From: Pseudomonadota bacterium
Lineage (GTDB): Bacteria > Pseudomonadota > Gammaproteobacteria > Burkholderiales > Burkholderiaceae_C
Direction of reading: 5' to 3'
DNA length: 64,000 bases
Assembly (NCBI GenBank): GCA_020161775.1
Contig: JAIUOW010000008.1
Location: forward strand, 124,001 to 188,000
The position numbers were made by a program, and so were the translations under genes. Below the pieces are notes generated by a model, which was not told the DNA's origin, ran no database searches, and saw only the letters and a list, made by a program, of their open reading frames with translations. Below are positions 9,961 through 19,246 of the stretch, in pieces. The first letter of the stretch is position 1. Each line of letters opens with the position of its first letter.

Positions 9961-11163
9961 TCAGGGAAACACAAACGTGGTGGTCACCGTGGCGCCGGGC
10001 GCCAGTGTCAGCGGACCGGCCTGCCTGGCCGCCGTGCCGGCCACCGCCTGCAGGCTGTACTGGCCAGCCACAGTTGTATCCGCGGCGAACACCGGCACGC
10101 CGGCGAGGCCTGCCCAGTTTGCCACTTGCGGCGCTGCCGTTGGAAGCTCATGGCGGAAGGTGCCGGCCACGCTGTCCACCGGCCGCGCGGCCAGCTCGAT
10201 CACCGGGCCGCCGCTCAGCGATTGCAGCGCACGCGTCAGCGCGTCCACCGGCGAGCTGGCGGTGGTCACCGTGCCGGCCAGTGTGCCCACCGGCGAAGCG
10301 GCGGGTGCCAGCACCAGGGTGGAGGTGCCCAGCGTGCTCACGCTGCCCGACGTCACCGGCACGCCACGTACCACCAGCGTGGTGCGGCCCGGCGCGGTCA
10401 TCACGAAGGTGTAGGTGCCCACGGGCACGGGCTGCAGCAGGAAGTTGCCGGCGGCATCGGGCGCGGTGGCGCGCACGGTCACGCCGCCGTCCTGCAGCGA
10501 CACCATCGTGCTGCCCATGGGCAGCGATGCATCCACGCGGCCCGACACACCCGACACCAGGCGCGGGATCACGCTGATCACCGGCTTGAGCAGGTACTTG
10601 CCGGAATTACCGGCGGACACCACGGACTTGCAGGCGTCAAAGTCCAGCACAAAATCGGCCAGCTGGTTGGCCGCCACGTCGATCTGCACCGGCATCTTCA
10701 GGCCCGACTGCTGGGCGCTGGGCGTGGTCAGGGCGGTTTCGGCTTCGCCGGTGGGCTTGACCGAATTGGCCAGCGGGTTGGCGTTGCTGTTGTCGGCCAG
10801 CACCAGGCGCAACTGCGTGTAGCGGCCCGCCGGCAGCGCCACCTGGCCCAGCTCGCTCAGCACGCCGTTGGTCAGGCTCAGCAGATCCATGCGCCGCGCC
10901 GGGTTCAGCACCACCTCAGACCAGCCGCCGTCGGCGTCGGCTGCGGTGCTGCTCTGGTGCACGCGGACCTTTTCCACCGTGACGTTCACCGTGTCAAAGC
11001 CGCACGCGGGTGCGTCGGTCATGGCCAGGCGCAGCGTACCGGTGCCGCCGGATGCGGTGTCACCACCACCCCCGCCACCACCGCCGCATGCGGCCAGGCC
11101 CAGAGCCAGCAAACCGGCCAGGGCGGCCGCCGCCGCGCGGCGGCCTGTCTTGAATGTGTTCAT
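9961..11163 (-). CDS. DUF4382 domain lipoprotein
   Basis: A 400-residue lipoprotein: signal peptide with lipobox LAAC at about residues 23-26, a poly-Gly linker, then a DUF4382 domain (about 42-195; GTLRLAMTDAPACGFDTVNVTVEKVRVH start is diagnostic). After that comes a domain resembling carboxypeptidase-regulatory-like beta modules (VSGRVDASLPMGSTMVSL, VPVGTYTFVMTAPGRT) and a C-terminal beta-rich tail. Probably on the outer membrane or periplasmic surface; no enzymatic motif. DUF4382 proteins have no settled function. It reads in the same direction as the CigR-like gene 26 nt downstream, so the two may be one transcript. Confidence 0.85.
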   Translation of the reverse strand: MNTFKTGRRAAAAALAGLLALGLAACGGGGGGGGDTASGGTGTLRLAMTDAPACGFDTVNVTVEKVRVHQSSTAADADGGWSEVVLNPARRMDLLSLTNGVLSELGQVALPAGRYTQLRLVLADNSNANPLANSVKPTGEAETALTTPSAQQSGLKMPVQIDVAANQLADFVLDFDACKSVVSAGNSGKYLLKPVISVIPRLVSGVSGRVDASLPMGSTMVSLQDGGVTVRATAPDAAGNFLLQPVPVGTYTFVMTAPGRTTLVVRGVPVTSGSVSTLGTSTLVLAPAASPVGTLAGTVTTASSPVDALTRALQSLSGGPVIELAARPVDSVAGTFRHELPTAAPQVANWAGLAGVPVFAADTTVAGQYSLQAVAGTAARQAGPLTLAPGATVTTTFVFP

Positions 11164-11336
11164 GTCAATGTCCTCGGGTACGGGTGGCAGGGGTTAAATG
11201 GACTTATTTCCCATTTGCATCGAAGGTACGCCGGCGCCTCGGCGGCGCCTGTAGGAAAACGCCTTCATGCACCGTCAGACGCCTGCGCTGCAGCCGCCGG
11301 GATAATGCGGGCTTTCGTTCAAATTGCCCGTTGCCC

Positions 11337-11777
11337 ATGTCCTCCATCACCCTGCGCTTCCTGGCCGAACCCAGCACCGTCAACTTCGGCGGCAAAGTCC
11401 ACGGCGGCACCGTCATGAAGTGGATTGACGAGGCCGGCTACGCCTGCGCCACCAGCTGGGCCAAGCGCTACTGCATCACGGTGTACGTGGGCGGCATCCG
11501 CTTTCACCGGCCCATCATGATCGGCGACCTGGTGGAGGTGGAGGCGCGCCTGGCCTACACCGGCAACACCAGCATGAACATCGCGGTGGAGGTGCGCAGC
11601 GGCGACATGAAGGGCGGCCATCTGGAGAAGACCACCGAGTGCCTGATCGTCTTCGTGTCGGTGGACTCCCACGGCCGGCCCCTGCCGGTGGACACCTGGA
11701 CGCCCGAGACGCCCGGCGAGGTGGCGCTGGCCACGCGCGCCAAGGCGCAGCTGGACGCGTCGCGGGCGGCGCAGTAG
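11337..11777 (+). CDS. Acyl-CoA thioesterase, hotdog fold
   Basis: A 146-residue single hotdog-domain protein of the YciA/BFIT-like acyl-CoA hydrolase family. The motif VNFGGKVHGGTVMKWIDEAG (about 15-34) holds the family's Gly-rich turn and catalytic Asp, and YVGGIRFHRPIMIGDLVE is the second hotdog helix/strand block. It hydrolyses acyl-CoA to free acid and CoA in the cytoplasm; chain length cannot be read from the sequence. ATG 11337 starts the conserved region; upstream in-frame sequence is not conserved-looking. The stop TAG shares one base with the GTG start of the next gene. Confidence 0.9.
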   Translation: MSSITLRFLAEPSTVNFGGKVHGGTVMKWIDEAGYACATSWAKRYCITVYVGGIRFHRPIMIGDLVEVEARLAYTGNTSMNIAVEVRSGDMKGGHLEKTTECLIVFVSVDSHGRPLPVDTWTPETPGEVALATRAKAQLDASRAAQ

Positions 11778-12721
11778 TGGCCGCCGCGGCACCCGGCGGC
11801 GGCCACCTCTCGGGCCGCGACTACGCCGCGGCGCTGGCCGTGGTGGTGATCTGGGGGCTGAACTTCGTGGCGATGAAGTTCGCGCTGCGCGACTTCACGC
11901 CGTTCCAGCTGGGGGCGGCGCGCTATGTGTTTGCCGTGCTGCCGCTGGTGCTGCTGGTCAAGGCGCCGCGCCTGCACTGGAAATGGGTGCTGCTGTACGG
12001 GCTGTGCCAGGGCGTGGGACAGTTCGGCTTTTTGTTCAGCGCGCTCAAGGTGGGCATGACCGCGGCGCTGGCGTCGGTGCTGATGCAGACGCAGGTGTTC
12101 TTCACCGCGATCTTCGGCTTTGTGCTGCTGCACGAGCGGCCCAGCCGGCCGCTGCAGCTGGGCCTGCTGCTGGCCGCGCTGGGGCTGGCCTGCTTTGCCA
12201 TGAACTACATCGCCCCTGTGGGTGGTGGCGCGGGGGCAAGCCCGGCGACCACCTTCTGGGGCCTGGTGCTGAACCTGTGCGCGGCGGCGATGTGGGCGGC
12301 CTCCAACATCGTGGCGCGCCGCGCTCAGCAGAGCAACAGCAGCTATGACGCGCTGGGCTTCGTGGTGTGGAGCAGCCTGGTGCCCATCATTCCGTTCATG
12401 CTGTTCGCGTTGATGTTCGACCCGCCCGCCGTGCGCTGGAACTGGCTGGCCGCGCCCGTCACGGGCTGGCTGTCCGTGGCCTACCTGGGCTGGATTGCCA
12501 CCATCCTGGCCTATGCGATGTGGACGGGGCTGCTCAAGCGCCACCCGGCCAACCGCGTAGCACCGTTCAGCCTGGGCGTGCCGGTGGTGGGGCTGGCCAC
12601 CGGCCTGCTGGTGCTGGGCGAGGTGGTGACGCCCTGGCAGTGGGCCGGCGTGGCGCTGGTGGTGGCCGCGCTGGCGGTCGTGATGCTGGGCCCGCGGTGG
12701 GCGGGCCGGCAGAAGGTTTAG
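11777..12721 (+). CDS. EamA/DMT family permease
   Basis: A 314-residue, ten-helix drug/metabolite-type transporter with two EamA repeats (about 14-150 and 165-305). LAVVVIWGLNFVAMKFALRDFTP is the typical first helix of the family, close to the amino-acid exporter YdcZ/EamA group. GTG at 11777 is chosen because it overlaps the thioesterase stop by one base and immediately precedes the first helix. Likely an inner-membrane exporter of amino acids or related metabolites; substrate unknown. Convergent with pyrF. Confidence 0.9.
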   Translation: MAAAAPGGGHLSGRDYAAALAVVVIWGLNFVAMKFALRDFTPFQLGAARYVFAVLPLVLLVKAPRLHWKWVLLYGLCQGVGQFGFLFSALKVGMTAALASVLMQTQVFFTAIFGFVLLHERPSRPLQLGLLLAALGLACFAMNYIAPVGGGAGASPATTFWGLVLNLCAAAMWAASNIVARRAQQSNSSYDALGFVVWSSLVPIIPFMLFALMFDPPAVRWNWLAAPVTGWLSVAYLGWIATILAYAMWTGLLKRHPANRVAPFSLGVPVVGLATGLLVLGEVVTPWQWAGVALVVAALAVVMLGPRWAGRQKV

Positions 12722-12730
12722 AGCGAAGGC

Positions 12731-13558
12731 TTACAGGGGCCGCGCGTCCTGCAGCAGATCACGCGTCCTGATCGCCTCGGCGCGCGCGGCGGCGGCAAAG
12801 TCGTCGCCCGATGACGCATAGAGGATGGCGCGCGATGAACTCACCACGATGGGCGCGTTGGGGCGCCAGCCGGCCTTGACCGTGGCCACTGCGTCACCGC
12901 CCTGCGCGCCCACGCCGGGGATCAGCAGCGGCACAGTGGGCGCCACGGCGCGCACGCGTTCAATCTCGGCCGGGTAGGTTGCGCCCACCACCAGGCCCAG
13001 CTGGCCGTTCAGGTTCCAGGGGCCTTGCGCCAGGCGTGCCACGTGCTCGTACAGAAGCGGCGCACCCTCAATCGACGACAGGCGCTGGTTCTGCAGGTCG
13101 TCGCCGCCGGGGTTGGAGGTGCGGCACAGCAGGAAAGCGCCCTTGCCTTCGTACTTGAGGTAGGGCTGCACCGAGTCAAAGCCCATGAAGGGCGACAACG
13201 TGACGGCGTCGGCGCCGTAGCGGTCAAACGCCTCCTTGGCGTATTGCTCGGCGGTGGCGCCGATGTCGCCACGCTTGGCGTCCAGGATGATGGGCACGCG
13301 CGGCGCCACGCGGCGCATGTGCTCCATCAGCCGCTCCAGCTGGCCTTCGGCCCGGTGCGCGGCAAAGTAGGCAATCTGCGGCTTGAAGGCGATGGCCAGG
13401 TCGGCCGTGGCGTCCACGATGCGGGCGCAGAAGTCGTAGATCCTGTTGGCATCGCCCTTGAGCCCGGCCGGGAAGCGCGCGGGCTCCGGGTCCAGCCCCA
13501 CGCAGAGCATGGAACCGTTGTGCTGCTGGGCGTCGTGCAGCATGTCGATGAAGGTCAT
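12731..13558 (-). CDS. pyrF: Orotidine 5'-phosphate decarboxylase
   Basis: Last enzyme of UMP synthesis: OMP to UMP plus CO2. At 275 residues it is the longer subfamily-2 form common in Burkholderiales and actinobacteria. The active-site motif D-x-K-R-x-D is visible as DAKRGDIG (about 94-101). Also seen are [10 protein letters not shown] near the N-terminus and [10 protein letters not shown], the phosphate-binding loop, toward the C-terminus. ATG 13558 (MTFIDML) preferred over a GTG two codons earlier. Stands alone; a DMT permease starts divergently 35 bp away. Confidence 0.96.
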   Translation of the reverse strand: MTFIDMLHDAQQHNGSMLCVGLDPEPARFPAGLKGDANRIYDFCARIVDATADLAIAFKPQIAYFAAHRAEGQLERLMEHMRRVAPRVPIILDAKRGDIGATAEQYAKEAFDRYGADAVTLSPFMGFDSVQPYLKYEGKGAFLLCRTSNPGGDDLQNQRLSSIEGAPLLYEHVARLAQGPWNLNGQLGLVVGATYPAEIERVRAVAPTVPLLIPGVGAQGGDAVATVKAGWRPNAPIVVSSSRAILYASSGDDFAAAARAEAIRTRDLLQDARPL

Positions 13559-13593
13559 GGGCACAATTTTAAGGTTGCGGCTAGGATCGCCCG

Positions 13594-14487
13594 ATGCCCC
13601 AACTCAGCCGCCAACAACTCGCCATCCTCGTCCTGCTTACTTTGGTTTGGGGCCTGAACTGGCCCATCATGAAGATGGGCGTAACCGACTATCCGCCCTT
13701 GAGCTTTCGCGCGCTGTCCATCTGGCTGGGCATTCCGGTGCTGGCGCTGGGGCTGGTGGTGCTGAAGGTGCCGTTCCGGGTGCCGCGCCAGCACTGGCCT
13801 GCGCTTTTGTGGCTGGCGGCCACCAACATGTTCGTCTGGCACGTGTGCATCATCCTGGCGGTCAAGACACTGTCCAGCGGGCGCGCGGCCATCCTGGGCT
13901 ACACCATGCCCATCTTTTCAGCCGTCATTGGCGCGCTGGTGTTTTCGGCCGTGCTTTCCCGAAGGGGCTGGTTGGGCGTGGGTGCCGCCGCCGTGGGCGT
14001 GGCCCTGTTGCTGTGGCATGAATTCACCGGCCTGGCCGGCAAGCCCGCAGGCGTGGCGCTGGCGCTGGCAGGAGCGGCCAGCTGGGCCCTGGGCACGCAG
14101 TTGCTGCGGCGCACGCGCATTGATGTTCCCACGCTCACCATCTCGTTCTGGATGACGGTGATGACGGCGGTCGTCATCACCGTGCTGTCGGTCATCTTCG
14201 AGCGTCCGCAGTGGAAGGCCCCCAGCACCGCAGCCTGGTGGGGCATCGGCTACAACGCCGTGCTGATCTTTGGCTACGCCCACGCGGCCTGGTTCTACCT
14301 GGCGCGCGGCCTGCCGCCGGTGGCGTCCACGCTGAGCGTGATGTTCATCCCGGTGCTGGGCGTGTTCAGCGGCGCGCTGTGGCTGGGCGAGGTGCTGCAC
14401 TGGCAGGACTGGGCCGCGGTGGTGCTGATGGTGGTGGCCATCGCCTCCGTGCTGTGGCCGGCGCGCCCGGCAACGGATGCATCCTGA
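13594..14487 (+). CDS. EamA/DMT family permease
   Basis: A 297-residue, ten-helix transporter with two EamA repeats. [25 protein letters not shown] is the family's first helix and loop; [27 protein letters not shown] near the C-terminus is the conserved helix 8-9 region. Inner-membrane export of an unknown small metabolite is the family expectation. It stands alone between pyrF (divergent) and the RTX protease, 185 bp upstream of that gene's start, and is distinct in sequence from the DMT permease at 11777. Confidence 0.9.
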   Translation: MPQLSRQQLAILVLLTLVWGLNWPIMKMGVTDYPPLSFRALSIWLGIPVLALGLVVLKVPFRVPRQHWPALLWLAATNMFVWHVCIILAVKTLSSGRAAILGYTMPIFSAVIGALVFSAVLSRRGWLGVGAAAVGVALLLWHEFTGLAGKPAGVALALAGAASWALGTQLLRRTRIDVPTLTISFWMTVMTAVVITVLSVIFERPQWKAPSTAAWWGIGYNAVLIFGYAHAAWFYLARGLPPVASTLSVMFIPVLGVFSGALWLGEVLHWQDWAAVVLMVVAIASVLWPARPATDAS

Positions 14488-14671
14488 AACATTTGCGGCG
14501 GTCTTTTAACAATCGTACCGGTGGTTAACAGATGGAGAACTTGAGTAAGAAAACGGCCTAGCAACCGTGTGACATAAGCCTTAGGGCGCACAGCCGCCTG
14601 CCTCCGATAGTGAGTTCATGGCCTGCTTTGAAACGAAGCGGCCCTCATTCAACGGATTTGCAGGAGCTGTC

Positions 14672-16465
14672 ATGTTTACCGCCACCACAAGCGTCAGTCC
14701 CCTCGTGTCGCAGGCCGTGCCAACGGCTGTGCGTGCACAAGGCCCCGCCGCGCTGATGGCCGGCAGCCGCTGGGCATCCCAGGATGGCAGCGGCCCGACC
14801 TTCATCAGCTATTCATTCGCGGATGCCGGTTCGGGCTTCAATTCCACAGCGTCGCCGTTTGTTGCCAGCATGAGCGCGCTGAGCGAGGCCGACCGCGAGA
14901 TCACCCGCAAGGTGCTGGCCAACATCGAGGCCGTGTGCAACGTGCGCTTCTTTGAAGTGCCCGACACCGCGTCCAGTTCCGGCGTGCTGCGCTATGCCTA
15001 TTCGCAGCGGCCCAACGACATGGGTTATTCGGGCTATGCGTTTTACCCGTCGGCGTCCGACATCGGCGGCGACATCTGGATTGGCCGCGCCCAGGCCGGC
15101 GTGGAATGGGCCCACTACCGCCCGGGCCTGATCCTGCACGAGACGCTGCACGCGCTGGGCCTGAAGCACCCCTTCGAGGGCGGCGAGACGCTGGACCTGC
15201 ACGACGACGTCATTACCACCACCGTCATGAGCTATTCGCCCGTGGCCGGCAACCGCGAGGGGGCGATGTCGCACTACCCCGACGAGCCGATGCCGCTGGA
15301 CATCCAGGTCCTGCAGGCGCTGTATGGCGCGGCCACCAGCAACGCGGCGGACACGGTGTACGACCTGGCCCGGTGGCAGGAGAACTTTCACATCGTGCTG
15401 GACAGCGGGGGCAACGACACCCTGGATGCCCGCAAGCTGGCCACCGGCGTGGACATTGACCTCACGCCCGGCGCGGGCAGCAAGGTCGGGCTGACGGTGC
15501 ATGCCTTTTCCTACCATGGCACGGGCGCGTCACGCACCTACGACCACTCCACCTACGAAGAAACGTTGCGCATTGACACCGGCAGCTGGATCGAGAACGC
15601 CGTGGGCTCCAGCCATGACGACGTCCTGGCGGGCAACCAGCAGCACAACCTGCTGCAAGGCGGCGACGGCAACGACATGTTGCGCGGGCGTGGCGGCAAT
15701 GACGTGCTGGACGGCGGCGCGGGCACCGACACGGCGTGCTACGACGGCAGCATCGGCAACTTCCGCGTCGAGCGGTTCGCCGACGGCTACCGCGTGGTGG
15801 ACCGCACGCTGTCCGAAGGCGCGGACCTGCTGACCGGCATTGAGCGGCTGCAGTTTGCCGACATGGGCATGGACCTGACGGTGCGCGACGCCGCGGCGCC
15901 CGCCGCCGGCGCGCCGCTGCGCATGCTGATCGAGCTGTACACCGGATTTTTCAACCGCATTCCCGATGCGGAGGGCCTGGGCTTCTGGCTGGGCGAGTAC
16001 GCCGCGGGCACGAGCATGACGCAGATCGCCAACTCGTTCCATGCCGCCGCACTGGCCCACCCCGCGCAGACGGGCTACACCGCCGGCATGTCCAACGCGG
16101 ATTTTGTGAACATCGTCTACAAGAACGTACTGGGCCGTGCCAGCGCGGACGCCGAAGGCCTGACCTACTGGACGCAGGCGCTGGGCAGCGGCGCGCAAAG
16201 CCCCGGCTCCATGGTGCTGGCGATGCTGGATTGCGCCCACCAGTTCAAGGGCCATGCCCAGTACGGCTTCGTGGCCGACCTGCTGGGCAACAAGTACAGC
16301 GTGGGCAAGACCGTCGCGGTGGACATGGGCCTGGTCTGGAACGACCCCAGCCAGGCCATCACCAAGGGCATGCAGATTGCCGCGGCCATCACGCCCGACG
16401 ACACGCAGTTTGCGCTGCAGCTGGTAGGCGTGACGCCGGCGGAGATCGGGGTGCTGGCGGGGTAA
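14672..16465 (+). CDS. Serralysin-like RTX metalloprotease with DUF4214 domain
   Basis: A 597-residue secreted zinc protease. ATG 14672 is preferred because AGGAG sits 6 nt upstream; an alternative ATG at 14618 would add 18 residues. The catalytic zinc motif HETLHALGLKH (156-166, HExxHxxGxxH) and a Met-turn MSY at about 185 identify the metzincin/serralysin fold. An M10 C-terminal region carries RTX nonapeptide repeats (GGDGNDMLRGRGGND, about 330-350) that bind calcium. DUF4214 repeats follow (LYTGFFNRIPDAEGLGFW and VYKNVLGRASADAEGLTYW). No N-terminal signal peptide, so export through a type I system is expected, but no such genes are in this window. Confidence 0.92.
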   Translation: MFTATTSVSPLVSQAVPTAVRAQGPAALMAGSRWASQDGSGPTFISYSFADAGSGFNSTASPFVASMSALSEADREITRKVLANIEAVCNVRFFEVPDTASSSGVLRYAYSQRPNDMGYSGYAFYPSASDIGGDIWIGRAQAGVEWAHYRPGLILHETLHALGLKHPFEGGETLDLHDDVITTTVMSYSPVAGNREGAMSHYPDEPMPLDIQVLQALYGAATSNAADTVYDLARWQENFHIVLDSGGNDTLDARKLATGVDIDLTPGAGSKVGLTVHAFSYHGTGASRTYDHSTYEETLRIDTGSWIENAVGSSHDDVLAGNQQHNLLQGGDGNDMLRGRGGNDVLDGGAGTDTACYDGSIGNFRVERFADGYRVVDRTLSEGADLLTGIERLQFADMGMDLTVRDAAAPAAGAPLRMLIELYTGFFNRIPDAEGLGFWLGEYAAGTSMTQIANSFHAAALAHPAQTGYTAGMSNADFVNIVYKNVLGRASADAEGLTYWTQALGSGAQSPGSMVLAMLDCAHQFKGHAQYGFVADLLGNKYSVGKTVAVDMGLVWNDPSQAITKGMQIAAAITPDDTQFALQLVGVTPAEIGVLAG

Positions 16466-16498
16466 TCCAGCGGGCTGGCATGGCTGAAAATACAGGCC

Positions 16499-17140
16499 AT
16501 GCTCCAGTACCTCACCATCCCCGTCACCGCCTTCCAGCAAAACTGCTCCCTGGTCTGGGACGACGCCACGAAGCAGGCCGCCATCATCGACCCCGGCGGC
16601 GATCTGGACGAACTGCTCGCGCAAGCGGACAGTCGGGGCCTGAAGCTTGAGCAGATCTGGCTGACCCATGCCCACATTGACCATGCAGGCGGTACGGCCG
16701 AGCTGGCCGCCCGGCTGAAGCTGCCCATCATCGGCCCGCACCCCGGCGACCAGTTCTGGATCGACGGTCTGCCGCAGCAGGGCACGATGTTCGGCTTTCC
16801 GCCCTCTGAAACCTTCACCCCCACGCGCTGGCTGCACGATGGCGACACCATCGAGCTGGCAGGCCACGTGCTGCACGTGCGCCACTGCCCCGGCCATACG
16901 CCGGGGCATGTGGTGTTTCATTCGCCCGCAATGAAGCGCGCATTCGTGGGCGACGTGCTGTTTGCCGGCAGCATTGGCCGCACGGACTTCCCCGGTGGCA
17001 ACCACCAGCAGCTGCTGGACAGCATCGCCCAGCGGCTGTGGCCCATGGGGGACGACACGGTGTTCATCCCCGGCCACGGACCCGAAAGCACCTTCGGGCG
17101 CGAGCGGCGCAGCAACCCCTACGTGAAGGACGCCGCATGA
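16499..17140 (+). CDS. MBL-fold metallo-hydrolase (YcbL/glyoxalase II-like)
   Basis: A 213-residue metallo-beta-lactamase-fold hydrolase. The metal motif THAHIDH (56-62, HxHxDH) and later CPGHTPGH, GDVLF and PGHGPES supply the remaining ligands of a dinuclear site. Length and sequence fit the short YcbL-type glyoxalase II-like group, which cleaves S-lactoylglutathione or related thioesters, lacking the C-terminal GloB helical domain. Cytoplasmic. Its stop overlaps the start of the oxidoreductase gene (ATGA), so the two are translationally coupled. Confidence 0.92.
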   Translation: MLQYLTIPVTAFQQNCSLVWDDATKQAAIIDPGGDLDELLAQADSRGLKLEQIWLTHAHIDHAGGTAELAARLKLPIIGPHPGDQFWIDGLPQQGTMFGFPPSETFTPTRWLHDGDTIELAGHVLHVRHCPGHTPGHVVFHSPAMKRAFVGDVLFAGSIGRTDFPGGNHQQLLDSIAQRLWPMGDDTVFIPGHGPESTFGRERRSNPYVKDAA

Positions 17141-18372
17141 CGCGCAGCGCGCTCGTCCTGGGCGCCGGCATGGTCGGCACCTGCACCGCCCTGCACCTGG
17201 CGTTCAGGGGTTACGAAGTCACGCTGGTGGACCGCCGCGAGCCGGGCCGCGAAACCTCGTATGGCAACGCCGGCATCATCCAGCGCGAGGCGGTCGAGCC
17301 CTATGCCTTTCCGCGCGGCATCCCCGCGCTGTTGAGCGCGGCGTTCAAGCGCGGCGCCGACGTGAACTACCACCTGGGCGCCCTGCCCCGGCTGGCGGCG
17401 CCGCTGCTGCGTTACTGGGCCAACTCGGGTCCGGCGCGCTACCCGGCGATCGCGCGCGACTATGCACGGCTGACCGAACATGCCACGTCCGAACACGCTC
17501 GCCTGATCGACGCGGCGAGCGCGCAGGACCTGGTGCAACGCGCCGGCTACCGCGCGATCTTCCGGCAGACCGCCAGCCTGGACGCGGCGCTGACCGTCGC
17601 GCAACGCTGGGCGCAGGACTACGGCGTCGGCTTCGTGCCGCAGGACAGCGGCGCCCTGGCCGCGGCCGAGCCTGCGTTGCGGCAACGGCTGGCCGGCGCA
17701 ATCCACTGGACCGACCCCTGGTCCGTGAGCGACCCCGGCGAACTGGTGGAACGCTACGCAGCGCTGCTGGCGCGCAGCGGCGGGCGCGTCGTGCGCGGGG
17801 ACGCCGCGACCCTGCGCGCCACGGCCACCGGCTGGGCGGTGCAGACCGACGCCGGCACCGTCGATGCCGGGCAGACCGTCATCGCGCTAGGCCCCTGGGC
17901 CGACACCGTGCTGGCGCCGCTGGGCTACCGCCTGCCGCTGTTCGTCAAGCGCGGCTACCACCGCCACTACACCGGCACGGGGCCGAACCTGCCGTTGCTG
18001 GACGCCGACCGCGGCCTGGTCATCGCGCCCATGAAGCGCGGCGTGCGGCTGACCACCGGCGCCGAGCTGACGGACATCGACGCGCCCGCCACGCCATGGC
18101 AACTGGAGCGCGCCGAAACGTCGGCGCGCGAACTGCTGGACCTGCCGCAACCGGTGGAGCCCGCCCCCTGGCGCGGCGCGCGACCTTGCACGCCCGACAT
18201 GAAGCCCGTGATCGGCGCGGCGCCGCGCCACCCCGGCCTGTGGTTCAACTTCGGCCATTCACACCAAGGCTTCACGCTGGGGCCGGTGAGCGGCCGCCTG
18301 CTGGCGGAACTAATGGACGGCGAGCGTCCGGTGGTGGACCCGCAGCCCTACGGACCGCAACGGCTGATGTAG
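17137..18372 (+). CDS. FAD-dependent oxidoreductase, D-amino-acid dehydrogenase-like
   Basis: A 411-residue DAO/DadA-family flavoprotein. The dinucleotide-binding motif GAGMVG (9-14) with DRREPGRETSYGNAGII gives the FAD fold and the DadA-type N-terminus. LVIAPMKRGVRLTTGAEL and GLWFNFGHSHQGFTLGP are the substrate-domain and C-terminal FAD-contact blocks. It would oxidise a D-amino acid or similar amine, passing electrons to the membrane chain; substrate unknown. ATG 17137 overlaps the MBL hydrolase stop by 4 nt. Convergent with the M48 protease. Confidence 0.9.
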   Translation: MTRSALVLGAGMVGTCTALHLAFRGYEVTLVDRREPGRETSYGNAGIIQREAVEPYAFPRGIPALLSAAFKRGADVNYHLGALPRLAAPLLRYWANSGPARYPAIARDYARLTEHATSEHARLIDAASAQDLVQRAGYRAIFRQTASLDAALTVAQRWAQDYGVGFVPQDSGALAAAEPALRQRLAGAIHWTDPWSVSDPGELVERYAALLARSGGRVVRGDAATLRATATGWAVQTDAGTVDAGQTVIALGPWADTVLAPLGYRLPLFVKRGYHRHYTGTGPNLPLLDADRGLVIAPMKRGVRLTTGAELTDIDAPATPWQLERAETSARELLDLPQPVEPAPWRGARPCTPDMKPVIGAAPRHPGLWFNFGHSHQGFTLGPVSGRLLAELMDGERPVVDPQPYGPQRLM

Positions 18373-18381
18373 AGGCGCGCG

Positions 18382-19215
18382 TCAGCTCCTGCGCGCCTGC
18401 TCGTAGAGCCCGCGCACCTTGGGCACGTTGGCCTGCAGCTCGCGGATGCGGTCGGGGCCGCTGGGGTGCGTGGACAGGAAGCTGGGGCCACCGGCGCCGC
18501 CACTGGCCTGGCCCATCTTCTGCCACAGGCTGACCGATGCGTCGGGGTTGAAGCCCGCGCGCGCGGCCAGTTCCAGGCCGACCAGGTCGGCCTCGGTCTC
18601 GTCGGAGCGGCTGAACTTCAGCGTGATCAGCTGGGTGCCGATGTTGGCCGCCACGTCGCCCAGCTGGCCCAGGCCCAGCAGCTGCGCGCCAATGGACAGC
18701 AGTGCGCCCGTGCCCTGCGTCTTGGCGATGCGCGAGCGCGCGTGCTCGCGCAGCGCATGGGCCATCTCGTGGCCCATGATCATGGCCGCTTCGTCCGCGG
18801 TGAGCTTGAGCTGATCCAGGATGCCGGTGTAGAACGCGATCTTGCCGCCGGGCATGCAAAAGGCGTTGATCTGCTTGCTGCCGATCAGGTTGATCTCCCA
18901 CTTCCAGCCCTTGGCCCGGTCGTTCCATTTGGTGGTGAACGGAATCAGCCGGTTGCCGATGGCGCGCAGCTGCTGAAGCTGGGGGTGGTTGTCCGGCGCC
19001 AGGGCGCGCTGCGCGCGGGCCTCGGCCATCATCTGCGAGTACTGCTGGCCGGCGGCTGTTTCCAGCTCACCCGCGGGCACCAGGGTGCGCAGGCGCGAGG
19101 CGTCGCCCACCTCGACCTGCGCCAGCACGGGCGTGGCCGCGGCCGCGCCCGCGGCCAGCAGAAAGCCCCGGCGGCCAGACCAGGCGGAGTTTTTGGCGAG
19201 GCAGAGCATGCACAT
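18382..19215 (-). CDS. M48 family metalloprotease, exported (LoiP/YcaL-like)
   Basis: A zinc protease of about 277 residues. HEMAH (about 149-153) and downstream ETEAD give the M48 zinc site; STHPSGPDRIREL is the conserved C-terminal block. The N-terminus has SGRRGFLLAAGAAAA, a signal sequence with a twin-arginine look, so it acts outside the cytoplasm, probably in outer-membrane protein quality control. Start uncertain: ATG 19215, 19209 or 19248 are in frame without a good ribosome binding site; the last would overlap the divergent ampG-like start. Four cysteines in the first 20 residues of the 19248 form make it unlikely. Confidence 0.9.
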   Translation of the reverse strand: MCMLCLAKNSAWSGRRGFLLAAGAAAATPVLAQVEVGDASRLRTLVPAGELETAAGQQYSQMMAEARAQRALAPDNHPQLQQLRAIGNRLIPFTTKWNDRAKGWKWEINLIGSKQINAFCMPGGKIAFYTGILDQLKLTADEAAMIMGHEMAHALREHARSRIAKTQGTGALLSIGAQLLGLGQLGDVAANIGTQLITLKFSRSDETEADLVGLELAARAGFNPDASVSLWQKMGQASGGAGGPSFLSTHPSGPDRIRELQANVPKVRGLYEQARRS

Positions 19216-19246
19216 GGGGCAATAATAAACAGAAGTAACGCTTTTC

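Noticed and set aside
11060-11100. Glycine-run in the DUF4382 lipoprotein as a phase-variable tract
   Set aside because: The codons are mixed GGC/GGT/GGG, not a pure homopolymer or simple repeat.
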